From contig CM075943.1 in assembly GCA_038030265.1 (NCBI GenBank), positions 28,768,001 to 28,832,000 on the forward strand: 64,000 bases of DNA, in the 5' to 3' direction. Positions 33,390 through 45,974 of the stretch are shown one piece after another (positions within the stretch are counted from its first letter, which is position 1; each line of letters starts with the position of its first letter). A model generated the notes under the pieces. That model made no database searches, was not told the origin of the DNA, and was given only the letters and a program-made list of their open reading frames with translations. The position numbers and the translations under genes were made by a program. The DNA comes from Corythucha ciliata (Eukaryota; Arthropoda; Insecta; Hemiptera; Tingidae).

Positions 33390-34120
33390 AACTTATTCAA
33401 GAGTCAAATCAGAGAAATTTGGGTTAGAAAGATCTGCAAAATTTGAAGGAGAAATGCTCGTGAAATTTGTTTTTTGAATAGGAATCCCTCCCGCCCTAAA
33501 GTTGTTTTCGAGAAAAACTCGCGAAATTTGGCCTTTTATGGAGCCAAATATGCGAACTTGTATTTTTTGAAGTGGTAATCGTGTGACACTGTGAGAACCC
33601 AACCCACGAAGTTTGTTCTCAAGAGCCATACAAGGAACGTATTGGTTTTTCTCACCGTGAAATTTGATTTTAATAAGATGCAAACCCACAAAACTTGTTT
33701 TTTGATGGAGCCACACTCGCGTGAAATTTAGTTTCGGTATGCTTGAAACCCCCGGAAATTATTAAAACGACGTTCTTAAAATGATCAGACCCTAATAAAA
33801 CGGGTCGGTGAGGGAAAGGGATCCATCAGATTGGCTTTGTGTTACAAATTTGTGAATTTGGCCCTTGAGTCAAACTCACAAAATTTTGATTTCCATAGAG
33901 AAATTTGGAAGAATTTGAAAGGAAATTTACTCTTTTTCTAACAACCAAACCCGGGAAATTTGTCTTTGTAATGCCAACCCCAGAAATTGCTTTTTGTGAG
34001 CGCTAAAAATGCGAGTTCTTTGAATGATGTGACCCTACAGACTTACTTGTAAAGGAGTGAAATCTGCCAAATTGGCTTTTTATTGCCAAATACAATAATT
34101 CAATAGTCATTGCAAAGGCC
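33390..34120 (-). repeat. Family C array, inverted
   Basis: From about 33390 the units read GAAATTTGTTTTTTGA, AACTCGCGAAATTTGGCC, AACCCACGAAGTTTGTT: the reverse complement of the units to the left. The strand switch occurs within roughly 50 bp. Confidence 0.7.
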
Positions 34121-34389
34121 GTTGAAGATAGTTAGTCAGTTATAAGCTAACTAAAAAATAGTTAGCTTACTGGAAAAAATACTTAGCTGGACTGTTATCC
34201 GGGGAAAACTCTCACAATTGTTTGTGTACTGTTAGTTTAGACTATGGGCGTTTAGGTGTCAATTTTGACCCCTGAAACTTATACTTTGACCGTTGAACCT
34301 TAAATTCTGTTCCAAAGAAACTTAATTTAGACTGGTATCTAGAAATTGGTATTTAGACCCATCGAACTGGCCATTCTGCATATAAATGT

Positions 34390-34865
34390 AAGACTGGGGA
34401 ATTTTGAACACAAACCGAATAACACGAAGATTCGATGCTCAAGCTTTTATTGAGAATCGAAAACTAAGTCGATTCCAATACAACGAACGCTCAACTTTTA
34501 GCTACAAAATATTGTTTTCCGTGAGAACACGAGAAATAGAGTCCACAGAGTATAGAACGCGACTGCCTCGCAGGACAGTTTACAAAAAAAGGATTTAAAC
34601 AGAGATAAGAAATAAATTAGAAGACAGAAGTAAAAGGATCAAAGTCCAACAATAAGGTTCGAAGACTGGCGAGAAACTTACATAAAGATGACAGTTTTTC
34701 GCCGAAAAGTACAGGACCCAAAAAAGGTCCCAGGGAACTCACTGCCCAGTCGTGTGATTGTCCTTTCACTGGAGGCGGATAAGAGTGAGATTGGTTCGTG
34801 GAAATGGCAAAACTGTCGGTTGATTGCGTCCAAAACATACAAAATTCGATGATTCGGGCCATAAC
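34390..34865. other. Unclassified unique-looking segment
   Basis: No A-E units. Frames of 64 codons (+) and 81 codons (-) show no domain. It could be a retroelement fragment inserted between the C and E arrays, but no ends were recognised. Confidence 0.25.
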
Positions 34866-34869
34866 ATGA

Positions 34870-35780
34870 CCGTTCTCAACTGGCTATTCACGCCCGAAAA
34901 ATAACTTTACGCGCCCCTGATATGCCTAAACAACTAATTCGTGGTTTGAAAATGCTTAAAATGATAGCACGTGCTCTACAGATGGCAAAACCGACCATTC
35001 ACGCTCCAATAATGGGTGAGCTGACGCTCAACAGTCTAGCCTTGAAGTCGTTAGACAATTTGCGCCTTATCAATGGCTAAACTAACCGTTCACACACTAA
35101 AAATGACTAAGCTGACGATTCATCCTCAGAAACTAGGCAAAGTGACATTCGTCGCCTTAAAAATGGTCTTATTTGCGCCCTCAAAATAGCTATTAAACAG
35201 GCTGATCACATCCTAAAACATGTCAAAAGTGACCCTATACGGCATTAAATGGCTAGAATAACTACACAGGCGTTGAAAATACTCAAACTGACGATCCATG
35301 CTAAGAAGTCGGCAAAGCCAACCATTCGCGATCTAATAATGGCCAAACTGACCATTCGCGCCTTGAAGATGGCTAAGGTGACGGTTCGTGACCTAAAAAT
35401 AGCCAAACTGGTCATTCAGGCCCTATAAATGTTCAAACCGACGATTCGTGCCCTGAATATGGCAAAGTCGATCATTCGCGATCCCAAAATGTCCCAACTG
35501 ACACTCAAATTGACGATCTATAATCTAAAAAAGGCGAAGCCGATACCATTTGCGATCCAAAACCGGTTCACGCCTTGAAAATAGCTAAGCTAACGATTCG
35601 TGCCAAGGCCGTCTCCACCTTTCTGTGTTCCTTGCTGTGAACCTTGTTGTGTCTTTACTTGTTGTGTTGGTGGACTGGGGGTCTGATGAACAGACTGATC
35701 TCGCCTTATTAAATGGCTTGCCTAGTAATTCACGCTCTAAAAACGGCTAAACTGGCTATTCGAGCTCTAGAAACGGCTGT
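34870..35780 (+). repeat. Degenerate ~30-bp array, family E
   Basis: About 30 units such as AATGGCCAAACTGACCATTC followed by GCGCCTTGAA. The TTCGCG core is shared with A-C, but the other half (ATGGCTAAACTGAC) is specific. A non-repeat insertion occupies about 35605-35700. Confidence 0.7.
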
Positions 35781-35799
35781 ATTGTGAGTTTCTGATTGG

Positions 35800-38165
35800 A
35801 CAAAATGCATATGGCCGGCTTCAGGTTGTTGACGCTGGTGAAACAGGCGATGGAGAAGGTGATGGGACGGTGCCGCTATCACTAAGCGAAGTCGTCAATA
35901 AAGGCAATTCTCTTTTTGGATGGGACAGTGGAGGGGTGAAAAAGCGCGCCTTTCCCTTCACGATTTATACTTTCGTGTAGAAGCGTGTGGGTGGAACAGT
36001 GAAGTGTATTAAACGAAAGTTTTCTGGTAAAAATAAGGGAAGGAGTTTGTCGAGTGGCTCAACGTCGAGTGAAGAGTAATTTCCAGAAAATCCCATGCTG
36101 ACAAGATAGATGAATGTTTCCTAGTGATTTAAAAAGTTTTAGGGCGAAACAAGTAGGAATATTTAACAACTTTCTCCTCATTGATGAATTGCAGAACATC
36201 GAGAATGGGAGAGACAGACGAGTGGGAGCGAGAAAAAATAAAACTTTGATGCCGCCTCGCATTGAATGACAGCCGGAATGGGTGAGGGTGGGTGGAGCAG
36301 ATTAGAGTTTTAAAGCTTTTCACCGTTTCCGCACCACCCCTTTTTTGGGGAATCGTTTTCAGGATTAGATAAACAAACGTGTTTGTATTACTAAACGCCC
36401 GCACCGATTCCACAATATTGACACAAACGAGGAAAGGTCCTCATTGCTTATTTTTGAGAGTGAAATCAATACATCAAGTCGGGAAAAAACCTTCCATTTT
36501 TTTTTCGTCTTATAAAAAAAAGTAAAATCTCGATTTGTGGGAACCACCCTACCAACCCTCTCTCCAAACCACAATCGTTCACCGTTTCAGAAGTCGGAAC
36601 TTTCACCCCATCGCAGGAATATCAAGAAACGAAAAATGTTTGCCTTTATTTTTCCTTCAGTACGAGTGGTCGCCCAAGATAAGGGAGTCCTTCCCTCCCC
36701 CCATGCCCCTCCACGGTATCCATTCCACTCCGAAAAAGATCTTCTTCCTTTAATCGTGACCGACACGCTGGATTGAATTCCCGGATTAGTTTTCCCTTCT
36801 TTCCTTCCATCTCTATCCGGGTGGTGACCCCACCAAAAACACACACTGGACTCGAGGCGTTTTGATCCATCACTAAAATCAAAATGGATTTCATCTAATT
36901 CCAGAAAAACGCGTTTCTTTTGGATTTATAAGCGTTGTTGAGTTGAGGGAGGGATGAATTTCCATTATTTCTTTTCGTTAAAAGTTACCAGCCAAGCGAA
37001 AATGCGAATCCTCTTTTGTATTCACCCGCGTCCCTTTAATGCTGACTCGTTCAAACTCTATGCTAATGTTCGAGGAGTTTAATTTCCTGCACTCAATCGT
37101 TTCAAGCCCTCCGATCCCTGCTCCCACCCCTCACTCCCTACCCTTCTCATGGAATCATTTAAAGTTTCTAAGGTTTTCACTGAAGTTTAAAGCGCTGTCC
37201 GCCTCTACTGGGCGTTTGTAAATCCGAGTAGCGTCCAAAATTACACCCCATTCTTATTTCTCCATCGTCATTACTCATTCACAAAATTGTATTTATTGCT
37301 TCAGTTAATTTGAGGGTTGAAAAATCTGCTGGAGCATGAAAAATATGTCGGCGAGGGAGTATCGATAGAATGCATATCGATTTGAAAATGGGGGTAGGGG
37401 ACTCTTGGAGGCTATAAATGATCCTTTTGAAGTTTTTCCAAGAGTCCTTTTCCTCCTGCAGTCTTTTAAGGATGAGTGAGAGCGCGAGGGGGAAGAATAA
37501 GAAAAAAAAATGACTACGAAGAGGAAAGAAGCTTTAAGAGGGAGGCTCTCTAATGTGAAAACTCGGTGGTAAATTGAGTTAGAAAGCCTGAGAGAGAGCG
37601 TATGATTGTGAAGGGTTGTTGAGGGGGTAGTGGAAAGGCCCGACTGTTTTGTTCCGGCGCTGATCGAGCTTGCCGCCGTTCCGTAGTCGTCGTAAATGTG
37701 ATGTGGTGGAGGGTGGTGGTTGTAATGAAATTGATACCGCACAACCAGAAAGGGGCTCACTAAACTTAAGCCAAATTGTGTTTATGCCCTGTAACTGACT
37801 CTGCATATTGAGCGAGGGAGAGAAAACCTCGTTCGATGTTTTCCTTCGGGAAAACGATCAATCAGTAAAATATTGCGTCCGTGCAGATACTAAAAAAAAA
37901 GAAAGAAAAAAAAATGTGCTTAAACATTGAGAGTTAACGATTGCACAAATTGCCTCCTAGTTACCGAAAACCGAAGTCAGAGTCCATCATCGGAGTCATC
38001 TCATGCAGGAGGCTATTCCCCGCGTCAACATATAGCCCCAGTACTCGTGCTCCTCCCCGTATTAAAGTCCCCTGCCCTTTCCCTATGATATCTTCCACTA
38101 CCACCGGCTTGTTGTTTAGGACCCCGAAAAAATCAAGGCCAAAGTCACGAAGATTCACCCACATT
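35800..38165. other. Block without supported gene
   Basis: Rich in CCCTCC/GGGAGG tracts. The longest frame (151 codons, 37305-37760, -) is low-complexity Ser/His-rich and not recognised. No element ends are seen. Confidence 0.4.
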
Positions 38166-38169
38166 ATCT

Positions 38170-38640
38170 GTGTTTCGAGGGTTCGGCCCTCTCAAAAAAC
38201 CTACGAACTTCACGGGGTGGACTCAAGGCCGTTTCTTAAGGGAAAGGGTCAGCAGCGCAAAGTATTATTTTTGACGTAGTGAAAACTGAAATTGAACCTA
38301 CAGATTAGCCAATCCCATCAAATCGTGTTTAAATTGGCCAACCCATCGATTAATTTGTTTTATATTTTATTTGTATTTACGTATTTTGTTATTGAAAGAA
38401 AGGAGCGAGACCCTCGAAAGACTAACGAGGGAGCCAACCCAGTGAAATTAGTTTCCGCAGGTTTCGGGATCTGCGAATTGGATTTTGAAAAAGCGAAACC
38501 GGCGGAAAAGCCTTTTTTGACGAAATTTATCATTAAATATGTCAAACACTGCGAAATCTGGTTTCGTAAGTGCCAAATCCAGCAAATTTGTACTCAAAAG
38601 AGCCCAACCCGAGGAATTGACCATAGCGCAAACACATGAA
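38170..38640 (-). repeat. Family C array, inverted
   Basis: Units such as GCCAACCCAGTGAAATTAGT and GCCAAATCCAGCAAATTTGT; about 12 copies, many incomplete. Confidence 0.5.
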
Positions 38641-38777
38641 ATTAATTTTTTGATTAGCCGACCAAATTGGCATTTTAGACAAATAGGAGGGTTTTTTTTG
38701 TAGTTTTTCCCTTCCTACTGTACAGCTCTCATTCATTTTATTAGTTTTCTTAGGCTAACCGGAGTTTAGCAGATATA

Positions 38778-38915
38778 GGCCCGTATTCAGAAACCAACCT
38801 TAACCTTTACATCTCCTTTAAGCGCTTCAAAAAAGATGACACATTTTTATAAACCATCACATTTTTCAACTCCTTTAGTTAAGGCTTTGTAAAGGAGGGT
38901 TTCTGAATACGGCCC
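38778..38915. mobile_element. 138-bp MITE with GGCCCGTATTCAGAAACC termini
   Basis: GGCCCGTATTCAGAAACC and GGTTTCTGAATACGGCCC are perfect 18-bp inverted repeats. ATA flanks both ends, fitting a 3-bp target duplication (PIF/Harbinger style; a TA duplication cannot be excluded). Inner blocks AACCTTAACC and AGTTAAGGC are also inverted. Confidence 0.8.
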
Positions 38916-38999
38916 ATAGACTTTGGTACTGAATGCTTAATTACCTATAGGTTGCTTTGTACATTTGCTTTCAGAATAAACATTTATCGATCTAAAAAA

Positions 39000-39345
39000 A
39001 AAAAATCTAGACAGTCGACCCTGCGAAATTGGGCCCTCTGAGTAAGCAACCCGGTAAGCAAAACCCTCAAAATTGGGTTCTTCGAGTGACAGAATCCGCA
39101 AAATAAGGAGTTTGAAAGGGCCGAACCCACGAATTTGGCTTTTTATAAAACTGATGGCTTTATCGAGAGTCAATCAGTGAAATTGGCTTTTTGAGTGATC
39201 CAAACCCGTGAAATTGAAATTGTAGGTTCTGTGAGTTTCAACAAGCCATAAAACCAGGGGCTTGAAAGGGCCAGAACCACGAAATCGATTTCTTTGAGTG
39301 CCAAATCCATGAAATTGGGGTTTAAAGGGGTTAAATCAGAAGATT
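39000..39345 (-). repeat. Family C array, inverted
   Basis: Units such as AACCCGTGAAATTGAAATTG and ACCACGAAATCGATTTCTTT. The orientation reverses at about 39370. Confidence 0.6.
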
Positions 39346-39394
39346 CTAGTCATCGACGTACAGAAAACCCCGGACTAAAAAGCAATTTTGTATG

Positions 39395-40265
39395 ACGGCC
39401 TCATTTAAGAAACCCATTTCGTGGGGTTGACTCATTCAAAACAGCGATTTCATGAGTTTGGTCCTTCAAATACCCAATTTCGCTTGTTTTGAACTTTTAG
39501 AATCCAATTTGTGGGGTTGGCACTTTCAATAACAGAATTTCACGAATTTGGCCCTTACAAAAATTAATTTTGGGGCTTTGGCTCTTTCAAAAAAGCGATT
39601 TCGCGGGGTTTGCTCTTTCAAGAAACCAATTTCGTTGATTTGACCCATTCAAAAAAGCAATGATTGACACATTGAAAAGAGCAATTATCGGAGTTGGGTC
39701 ATTTAAAAAAGCGGGTTTGGACCTTCGGAACCATAATATCGCACGGTTTTTTCTTTCAGAAACCAATGTCGTGAGGTTGGCACTTTGCAAAAGCCAAATT
39801 ACATGAATCTGGCCCCAACGAAAATCATTTTCAGGGGGACTGGCTCACTAAAAAAAACAATTTCACGGGGTTGACTCATTCAAAATTGCTATTCCGCTGG
39901 GTTTGTCTTTGTAAAAACAAATTTAGCGTGATTTTCTCTTTCATGAACCAATTTCGTGGGATCGGCACATTCAAAAACCAAATTTCACGTAACTACCTAT
40001 TTGTCTCTCACAAAAATCAATTTCACAGACTTGACTCAATAGATAACCAAATTTCGCCGGCTCATTCAAAAAAGCAATTCGCGTGGTTTGGGCCCTTTAA
40101 ACCCCTGATATCGCGTGTTTTGCTTGTTGAGAAACAAATTTCTTTGGGTTAACAGTAAGCTCTTTCAAAAATTTTACGATCTGGCCTATTCGAAAATAAA
40201 TTTCGCCGGTTTTGCTAATTAAAAGAACAAAAAAAAACAAAACAAAGTTTTGCGGGGTTGAATCA
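39395..40265 (+). repeat. Family C array, forward
   Basis: About 28 units such as AACCCATTTCGTGGGGTTGA followed by CTCATTCAAAA. Better preserved than most family C arrays. Frames here on both strands are translated repeat. Confidence 0.7.
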
Positions 40266-40266
40266 T

Positions 40267-40480
40267 AGGCTTGTTTCACACATACCTACGCAGTTTCCTG
40301 AGGAGCGGTTACTACGCTACACGAACGCGGTGGGTGCCTCGCATGTGTGAACCGAAATTCGATTTCTACGCGGCAGCGGTTTGAAGAGGTTTCTCGGTTA
40401 ACACACATGCGAGGCACCCTTCGCGTTCGCACCGCGTAGCAACCGCTCCTCGGGAAACCACGTATGTGTGAAACGAGCCT
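40267..40480. mobile_element. 214-bp near-perfect foldback element
   Basis: The two arms (about 90 bp each) start AGGCTTGTTTCACACATAC and end GTATGTGTGAAACGAGCCT; GAGGAGCGGTTACTACGC and GGTGCCTCGCATGTGTG also recur inverted. The loop is only about 25-30 bp. No target-site duplication could be fixed. Confidence 0.8.
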
Positions 40481-40499
40481 TACAAATCATATATCACAT

Positions 40500-40800
40500 G
40501 TTTTGCTCTGTCAGTGTCAAATTTCGTGATCTTGCCTTTTTCAAGAAACTAATTTTGTTGTGTTCCCCCATTCACAACAGCGATGCCGTGGGATTAACTC
40601 ATTGAAAAGAGCAATTTATCGGAGTATCGGAGATTTTGTCCTTGCAAAAACCAATCCGCTGGTTTGGCTCATTCTAAAAATCAAGTTTACCGGTTCGAAT
40701 CCTTCCCTCTTCAAATCCCAATTTCGCGGATTTGATGTTGATAGAAACCAATTTAGCGGGATTAGCTCATTCAAGACCACTTTTGCTAATTTTCCTTCGC
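40500..40800 (+). repeat. Family C array, forward
   Basis: Continuation of the array left of the foldback element (CCAATTTAGCGGGATTAGCT). Confidence 0.55.
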
Positions 40801-40804
40801 GGTC

Positions 40805-43800
40805 GAAGTGCCCGTTGCAGGAAGAGAGTGAGAGGGGGAGGATGAGATAATGAGTGAGAGAAACCCCGCACTGCGGGATAGTGCCGCAACCGTGTAAGTT
40901 GGATCCTGTTCCGCTGGGGAACACATGCCCGCTTTTCTGCCCCCCCCCCCCCACCTCCTTATTAAGACCCAGTTCAGACTCTTAAGCACGGCAACTTCAA
41001 GCCTGTACGGTCACCTCATGCCATCAAATTCAGAGGGCTCTAACCGATGTCTGTTAGGCACAGTCAAATGTTGGACTTAAGGCCCCTGAAACCCATGCAA
41101 TGGTCGATAAACTGCCAATCCTCTCGTCCGACCACCACGTGTGCAGTAATCAACGCTTCACGGGTCGAGCTTCCACTCACTGTTCCTGCGAATAAGACTC
41201 ATTGTCAGATGCTAGGCATCTGACAAGAGGACTCCCAAAAATGCGGGAACCAATTATTGCTTCAAGGCGTTTCTTGCCCCTTAATTCGGACCAGTTTCTC
41301 AAGGAATGTAGCCGACGTAGGGACCGTTGTCCAACGACCGACCAACTGACAATTTTACATTTTTAGCCACTCTCCAACAGTATGATTCATATATGCCCTC
41401 ATTTGTAATTTCACCCCCCTACTTTATATTAAATTGTCATCAAACAAGACACATATATAGGAGGGGTTGGGGGATGTTAACGCGAAAAAGCGTCAGACCT
41501 ATGAATGATGACAGCGGAGTCTCGATGGCGTTTTTAAACAAAAGTGCTGGGAAAGCAAGTAGCGTTGAGTGAATTTGAAAGGGGTAAAGGAGGGGGTTTT
41601 CGGTTGTTAGGGAAGATGAAATCAGGGACTTGACGGGGTGATTAGCGAACCCCTCCTCCCACACACCAACACCCCCCCCCCATTCCACCTTTTCTGCGAC
41701 ATAATCCAGTAAAAAGCATTTCCTAAAAGCCTCCTAAACCCTTCCCCATCATCTAATTGTTCCAACAATCTGCCCTTTCTACACTCCTCCCCGGGGCCTC
41801 GCTTCTCACTCAAAATGAGTGAGTGGGAGGCCTGGCGAGGGAGATCCACAAGCTCTCAAGCTCCTTCCACTCTCCTCTACACCATCTCTTCAACAATCTC
41901 AACATTGTGTATAGACAAAAACGTTGGTGTTTAGGCCGGTAGAAATTCATCCTCACGTCGAGGGTTGAAGGATTTTGTGCGACGTGTTTCTACATAGGCT
42001 GGAGCTTAGTGTTTGATCGGTTTGTTGAAACAGTTTTTAACTGGTGGGTAGTTTTTAACGGTAGGAAAGGGGGAGGGGAGCAATTGATTAAAACTGCTAC
42101 TTTTAAACGGTTAAAAAAAGCGCGAAAGGGGGGAGTTCTAATGAATGATACACCGGTAGTGAGTCCCTCTCTATAGTTGTTGAGTTTAAGAGGTATGTAA
42201 ATGAAGTACGAGAGAGGGTTGGGGGATGACCGTAGTCAGCAAATATTTGTTAGCGAACTGGTGGTGAGGAGGAGAGGGATCTAGAAAGCGGGGGGTATGA
42301 TGATTACACTCTGATCTAAATACTCCATTATGAGGCGCGTGGGCTGGCCTGTAAGTAAACATGGCAGACATTAATCTTTTGAATCTCTTGAACGAAATCT
42401 TCATTAAAATAAAGGGAGGCCGATATTAGGCAACACAAGAGTAAATAAAAACAGGGACGATGATGACTTTGGTGTACATCTCCAAGGGGGTTTTCAATCG
42501 ATTTAGGATTTGAATTTGAAATTATACATTCGCGGTGATTAAAATCGAGAAGTGACTCGCCAGGCCAGGTTGATGACATGGTGAGGGAGGATCCCTCCCT
42601 TGAAATTTCTAAAATGACTGCAGCATTTCGCCTCCTTCATTTCTCTTATAATCCACTTTGGAGGGATCATTATCGAAGGATTCCAATCGATTGATTTTCC
42701 AATGTTGACGCAACGAGATTAACAAAGCTGAGGGGGAGCCTGTCAGCAAAGGATGGAAAATCCTCTTACACGGTAGGACATGTGAATATGACGGAGGGAG
42801 AAGATAGAGAAATAAGGAGGGCGAAAACTTGCTCTTCAGTAGGTCCTCAATTGTTAAATCACAAATAATAAGCCAGAGGGAGAGGATTATTTCGACTGTG
42901 TCGTTATTTTATAAACAAATACCCGTAAGCATGGCGCGGCGTGCAGAAGGTACAAAATTAATCCCGAAAATAGCAATGAACTGCCTGTTTAAAGAATATA
43001 ATTTAAATAACGCATGACAGGGATCAAAAAAATTGAGTGATTCCATTATGCCCCCGATATTCAAGAACTCCAGGAAAATAAAGTGCACTTTTCTAGAGGA
43101 AAACAAAAGAATAATGGCCATCCTTCTTGCACTATCTTACAACTTCATTCGTTAAGACTTGGGGAGGATTGGCGACGCTCGGTCCAGGAATTGTGAAGGC
43201 AAGAAAGCTTCGTGGATGGGGGGGGGGAGAAGGAAACAGTGGGCGAGAGAAGAAAATATGCATCATTCTCCGGGAATCGATGCTGTGTGAAAAGGGTGAT
43301 GGTTGTAGGCTGTGAGTATGGGACGGGGGAGGTGGAGGATTGCAAACAGTCGGATTGTCTGGGATCGAAGGAGCCTGGATGGCGCCCAGTCTGTCTCTTC
43401 TGTCCCGCTCTTTCTCCTTTGGAGGGGGTGGTGGCTCTCATTGATCACACAAACGAAACAAAAACATCACCCAGTTTTTCAGTTTTCCCTTTTTATTTTT
43501 CTTTCTCTTCAGGGGGTTAGAGGAGGGTGGGAGCTGGTTATGGCTATAAAGTCATAGCGCCCCTCTCCTTTTTCGTTTTATTCTGCTCTCAATCGCCCCA
43601 TCAACAACCAAAAAAATAAAAAGGAATGAGAGGCGTGCGTCTTAATAACTCCAAGAAGTTCATAAGAGAAAATTGTTTTCGCGAAAGGAAATCCATCCGG
43701 TTTTTATGATAGCTGTCTCACTGAGCTCTACAATGCCTTGTCTGATGGGTATCAAGCGGCTCCAGAGGACGCCACAGTCAGCCAGTCCCGGCGCCCCGCA

Positions 43801-44040
43801 TGGTGCCACTGTCCCGATAAAGAAAAACGCAAAAGAAGCGTTGAGTCACACGAGCTGTCGTTTTTATGATGAGCCACCTTTAGCACTGGAATGCGCCACT
43901 GGTGTCGGCAGATGGGTGAATAGTAGGCATCCCCCTCCTTTGGGACAGTGCTCGATTGTTTCGAGCCCGGGGCCCGGGCCTCACACTTCCCTGATTCAGA
44001 AATCAGCTGGGATATCGTAAAACCCCCAAAGAAATGATAT
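40805..44040. other. Block without supported gene
   Basis: G/C runs (40940, 41670, 43219) and purine/pyrimidine tracts dominate. A 115-codon GC-rich frame at 43673-44020 (ATG at 43730 in better context) and shorter frames on both strands near 43150-43560 show no domain. A perfect hairpin lies at 41202-41226. Confidence 0.4.
41202..41226. repeat. Perfect 11-bp hairpin
   Basis: TTGTCAGATGC and GCATCTGACAA are exact complements around TAG. Confidence 0.7.
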
Positions 44041-44650
44041 CCAGCCCAAAAAATGATAATTTCACCCCCTAAACTGGCTGTTCAGCTACTTGAATTTGGT
44101 GATTCGACAAATAAACTTGTAATTTCGTAGCTTAAGAAAACTGATCGTCCTATAAAAACACCCCTCCCTCACCAGGAGCACTAAACCAGCTATTTAGCCG
44201 CAAAACTCTTCTAATTTGAAGCCCGGAAAGGACCGAAAGTCATTCAACCACGAAATCACGAGGATTTTTCTGCCATAAGACTTGAATTTCAAGCTCAGAA
44301 AGACTTTTTGGCTCTAACAATTTACACCCGCCATCCAGCACCACACTGTCAAAACTATGAGCTCGATTTCGTTGCATAAGTCGAAATTTATCCCAAAAAT
44401 TGTTCCAAAATTGCTGATTTTTCCACGAAAACAAACACAAAACCGTGAAACTTACGGTGCGCTTACCGACACCGTTACCATTTTATTGTATATTTCAGGA
44501 CCATAATTATACGCCCCACAAATGGCAAATGTTTATTCCCACAAAATTACTCTTGAAAGTTAGTTTGACCCAAGAAACTGAGGAATAGTCGTGAAACCGT
44601 TCATTTACGCCCAAACGTCTGCCTAAAAACGTCTGAAAGACTGGCATTTA
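44040..44650 (+). repeat. Weak B/E-like degenerate units
   Basis: Loose units such as AAACTTGTAATTTCGTAGCT and CTAAACTGGCTGTTCAGC. Too diverged to assign firmly to one family. Confidence 0.4.
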
Positions 44651-45094
44651 GCCCCGAAAACAGTCTAGTACGGCGTTCACAATCGAACGCTTCATTTTTC
44701 TCAAACACTGATTCTAGGGGGCACAGGGCCAAGCACCCTTTTTGCTTCCAGGTTTCTTCTCTATAGGCTGGCGATCACGCGGTATCAGCCGTCCTTTGGA
44801 ATGCCAAATAACATAACCGGGCCAAAGAGGACAGAAACACTGGAATCACAGGGAGAACCTCTTCAACGGATCCAAAAATCAGGATCCTATTTTTGGATGC
44901 CGCCCCCCCCCCCCACGTCGAAAAACTCCGAGATACCGAGCTCCCTCCAATTATAAATTTAGGCGTTTTTCACAGTAATCGCCGAGGTTTTATTAATTTT
45001 TCATGTACCATCCCTAATGCCTCTATTAAGGGTCATTATAGCGTCTAAAATGTATAGTTTATTTCATTTTTGGACGATTTTGCTCGACTCCATC

Positions 45095-45480
45095 AGAGAA
45101 GACTATCGAGGTCCGTGTGCGCTGTTCTTAGAAAAAACCCACGTCTGAAACTGTAAAAAAAAAGTGTTAATGCACACTTTGTATAGGTACTTAAGCGCGG
45201 GAAAAAACCCTCATTTGATACTAAAATTAAGAAAAATACAACAATTCGTGGTATTTCAAGGAACTTCGCGGGTATAATTGAGAAAATACGCTAATCCCGC
45301 AGAAACAAAAATAAATCCCACAGAAAAGTTTAGGAAAACGCTAATTTGGGGCTAATGGCTAATGAATGTAAAAGATAGCTGATTTACAGCTAAAATGGAG
45401 AAAATAACCAATTCCCTGCCAGAATTTGGGGAAAAGCGCTGATTCGCGGCTAAAATTTGATCTCGTAATTAACGTGAGAA
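45095..45480 (+). repeat. Family A array with shared leader
   Basis: ACTATCGAGGTCCGTGTGCG, preceded by TTTTGGACGATTTTGCTCGA, is homologous to the leader at about 16850-16916. Both leaders are followed by A units. Confidence 0.6.
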
Positions 45481-45974
45481 AAAAGTCGTCCGGACTCACT
45501 TGAAATTTTTAAATAAAACCAAAACCGATTTTCACCCAGACTCGCGGGCATCCTCGGTGGTAATTTTTAAACCAACACTTTAAAAACTTCAGCCCTTCAC
45601 GTGTACTTTTTTTCCCCTGGCAGCGACAGCGCGCCTGCGTACCGAAGACGGGACAAGGCTTATGCCTGCCCTTGAAAAACGACCCCTTACACTCAAGGTG
45701 CTCTCTCAAACTGGCGCCCAGAGCGGTCGCCCCACACGTGAAATTCTAAAACCTATCTCTCAGTCCTATGCCCTGGATGCACCACGTGCTGAGTAGAGGA
45801 GAATGATCTTTTTAGTGCATTTCATTCTGAAAATGCACTATTGGTCTCGTCGTGATGGTGGCAAACATGGGTCATGTCATGTTTTTTTCACGTTTCAGAA
45901 CCTCTAGAACACGAATTCAGTGGTCTCCGGAATTCATATATATATTTCTTTATATACATATATATATTTATAAT

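Noticed and set aside
37305..37760. 151-codon open frame on -
   Set aside because: Low-complexity Ser/His/Arg-rich translation of purine/pyrimidine tracts; overlapping frames on the same strand are equally open and none has a domain.
39395..40265. Regular ~30-bp repeats resembling a CRISPR array
   Set aside because: Units are contiguous and diverged with no unique spacers of constant length, and the DNA is eukaryotic.
40691..40701. GGTTCGAATCC, a tRNA/SINE B-box match
   Set aside because: It arises inside a family C unit; no A-box at proper distance, no cloverleaf and no terminator.
43673..44020. 115-codon GC-rich open frame on +
   Set aside because: No recognisable domain, splice site or promoter; contains Pro/Gly-rich low complexity.
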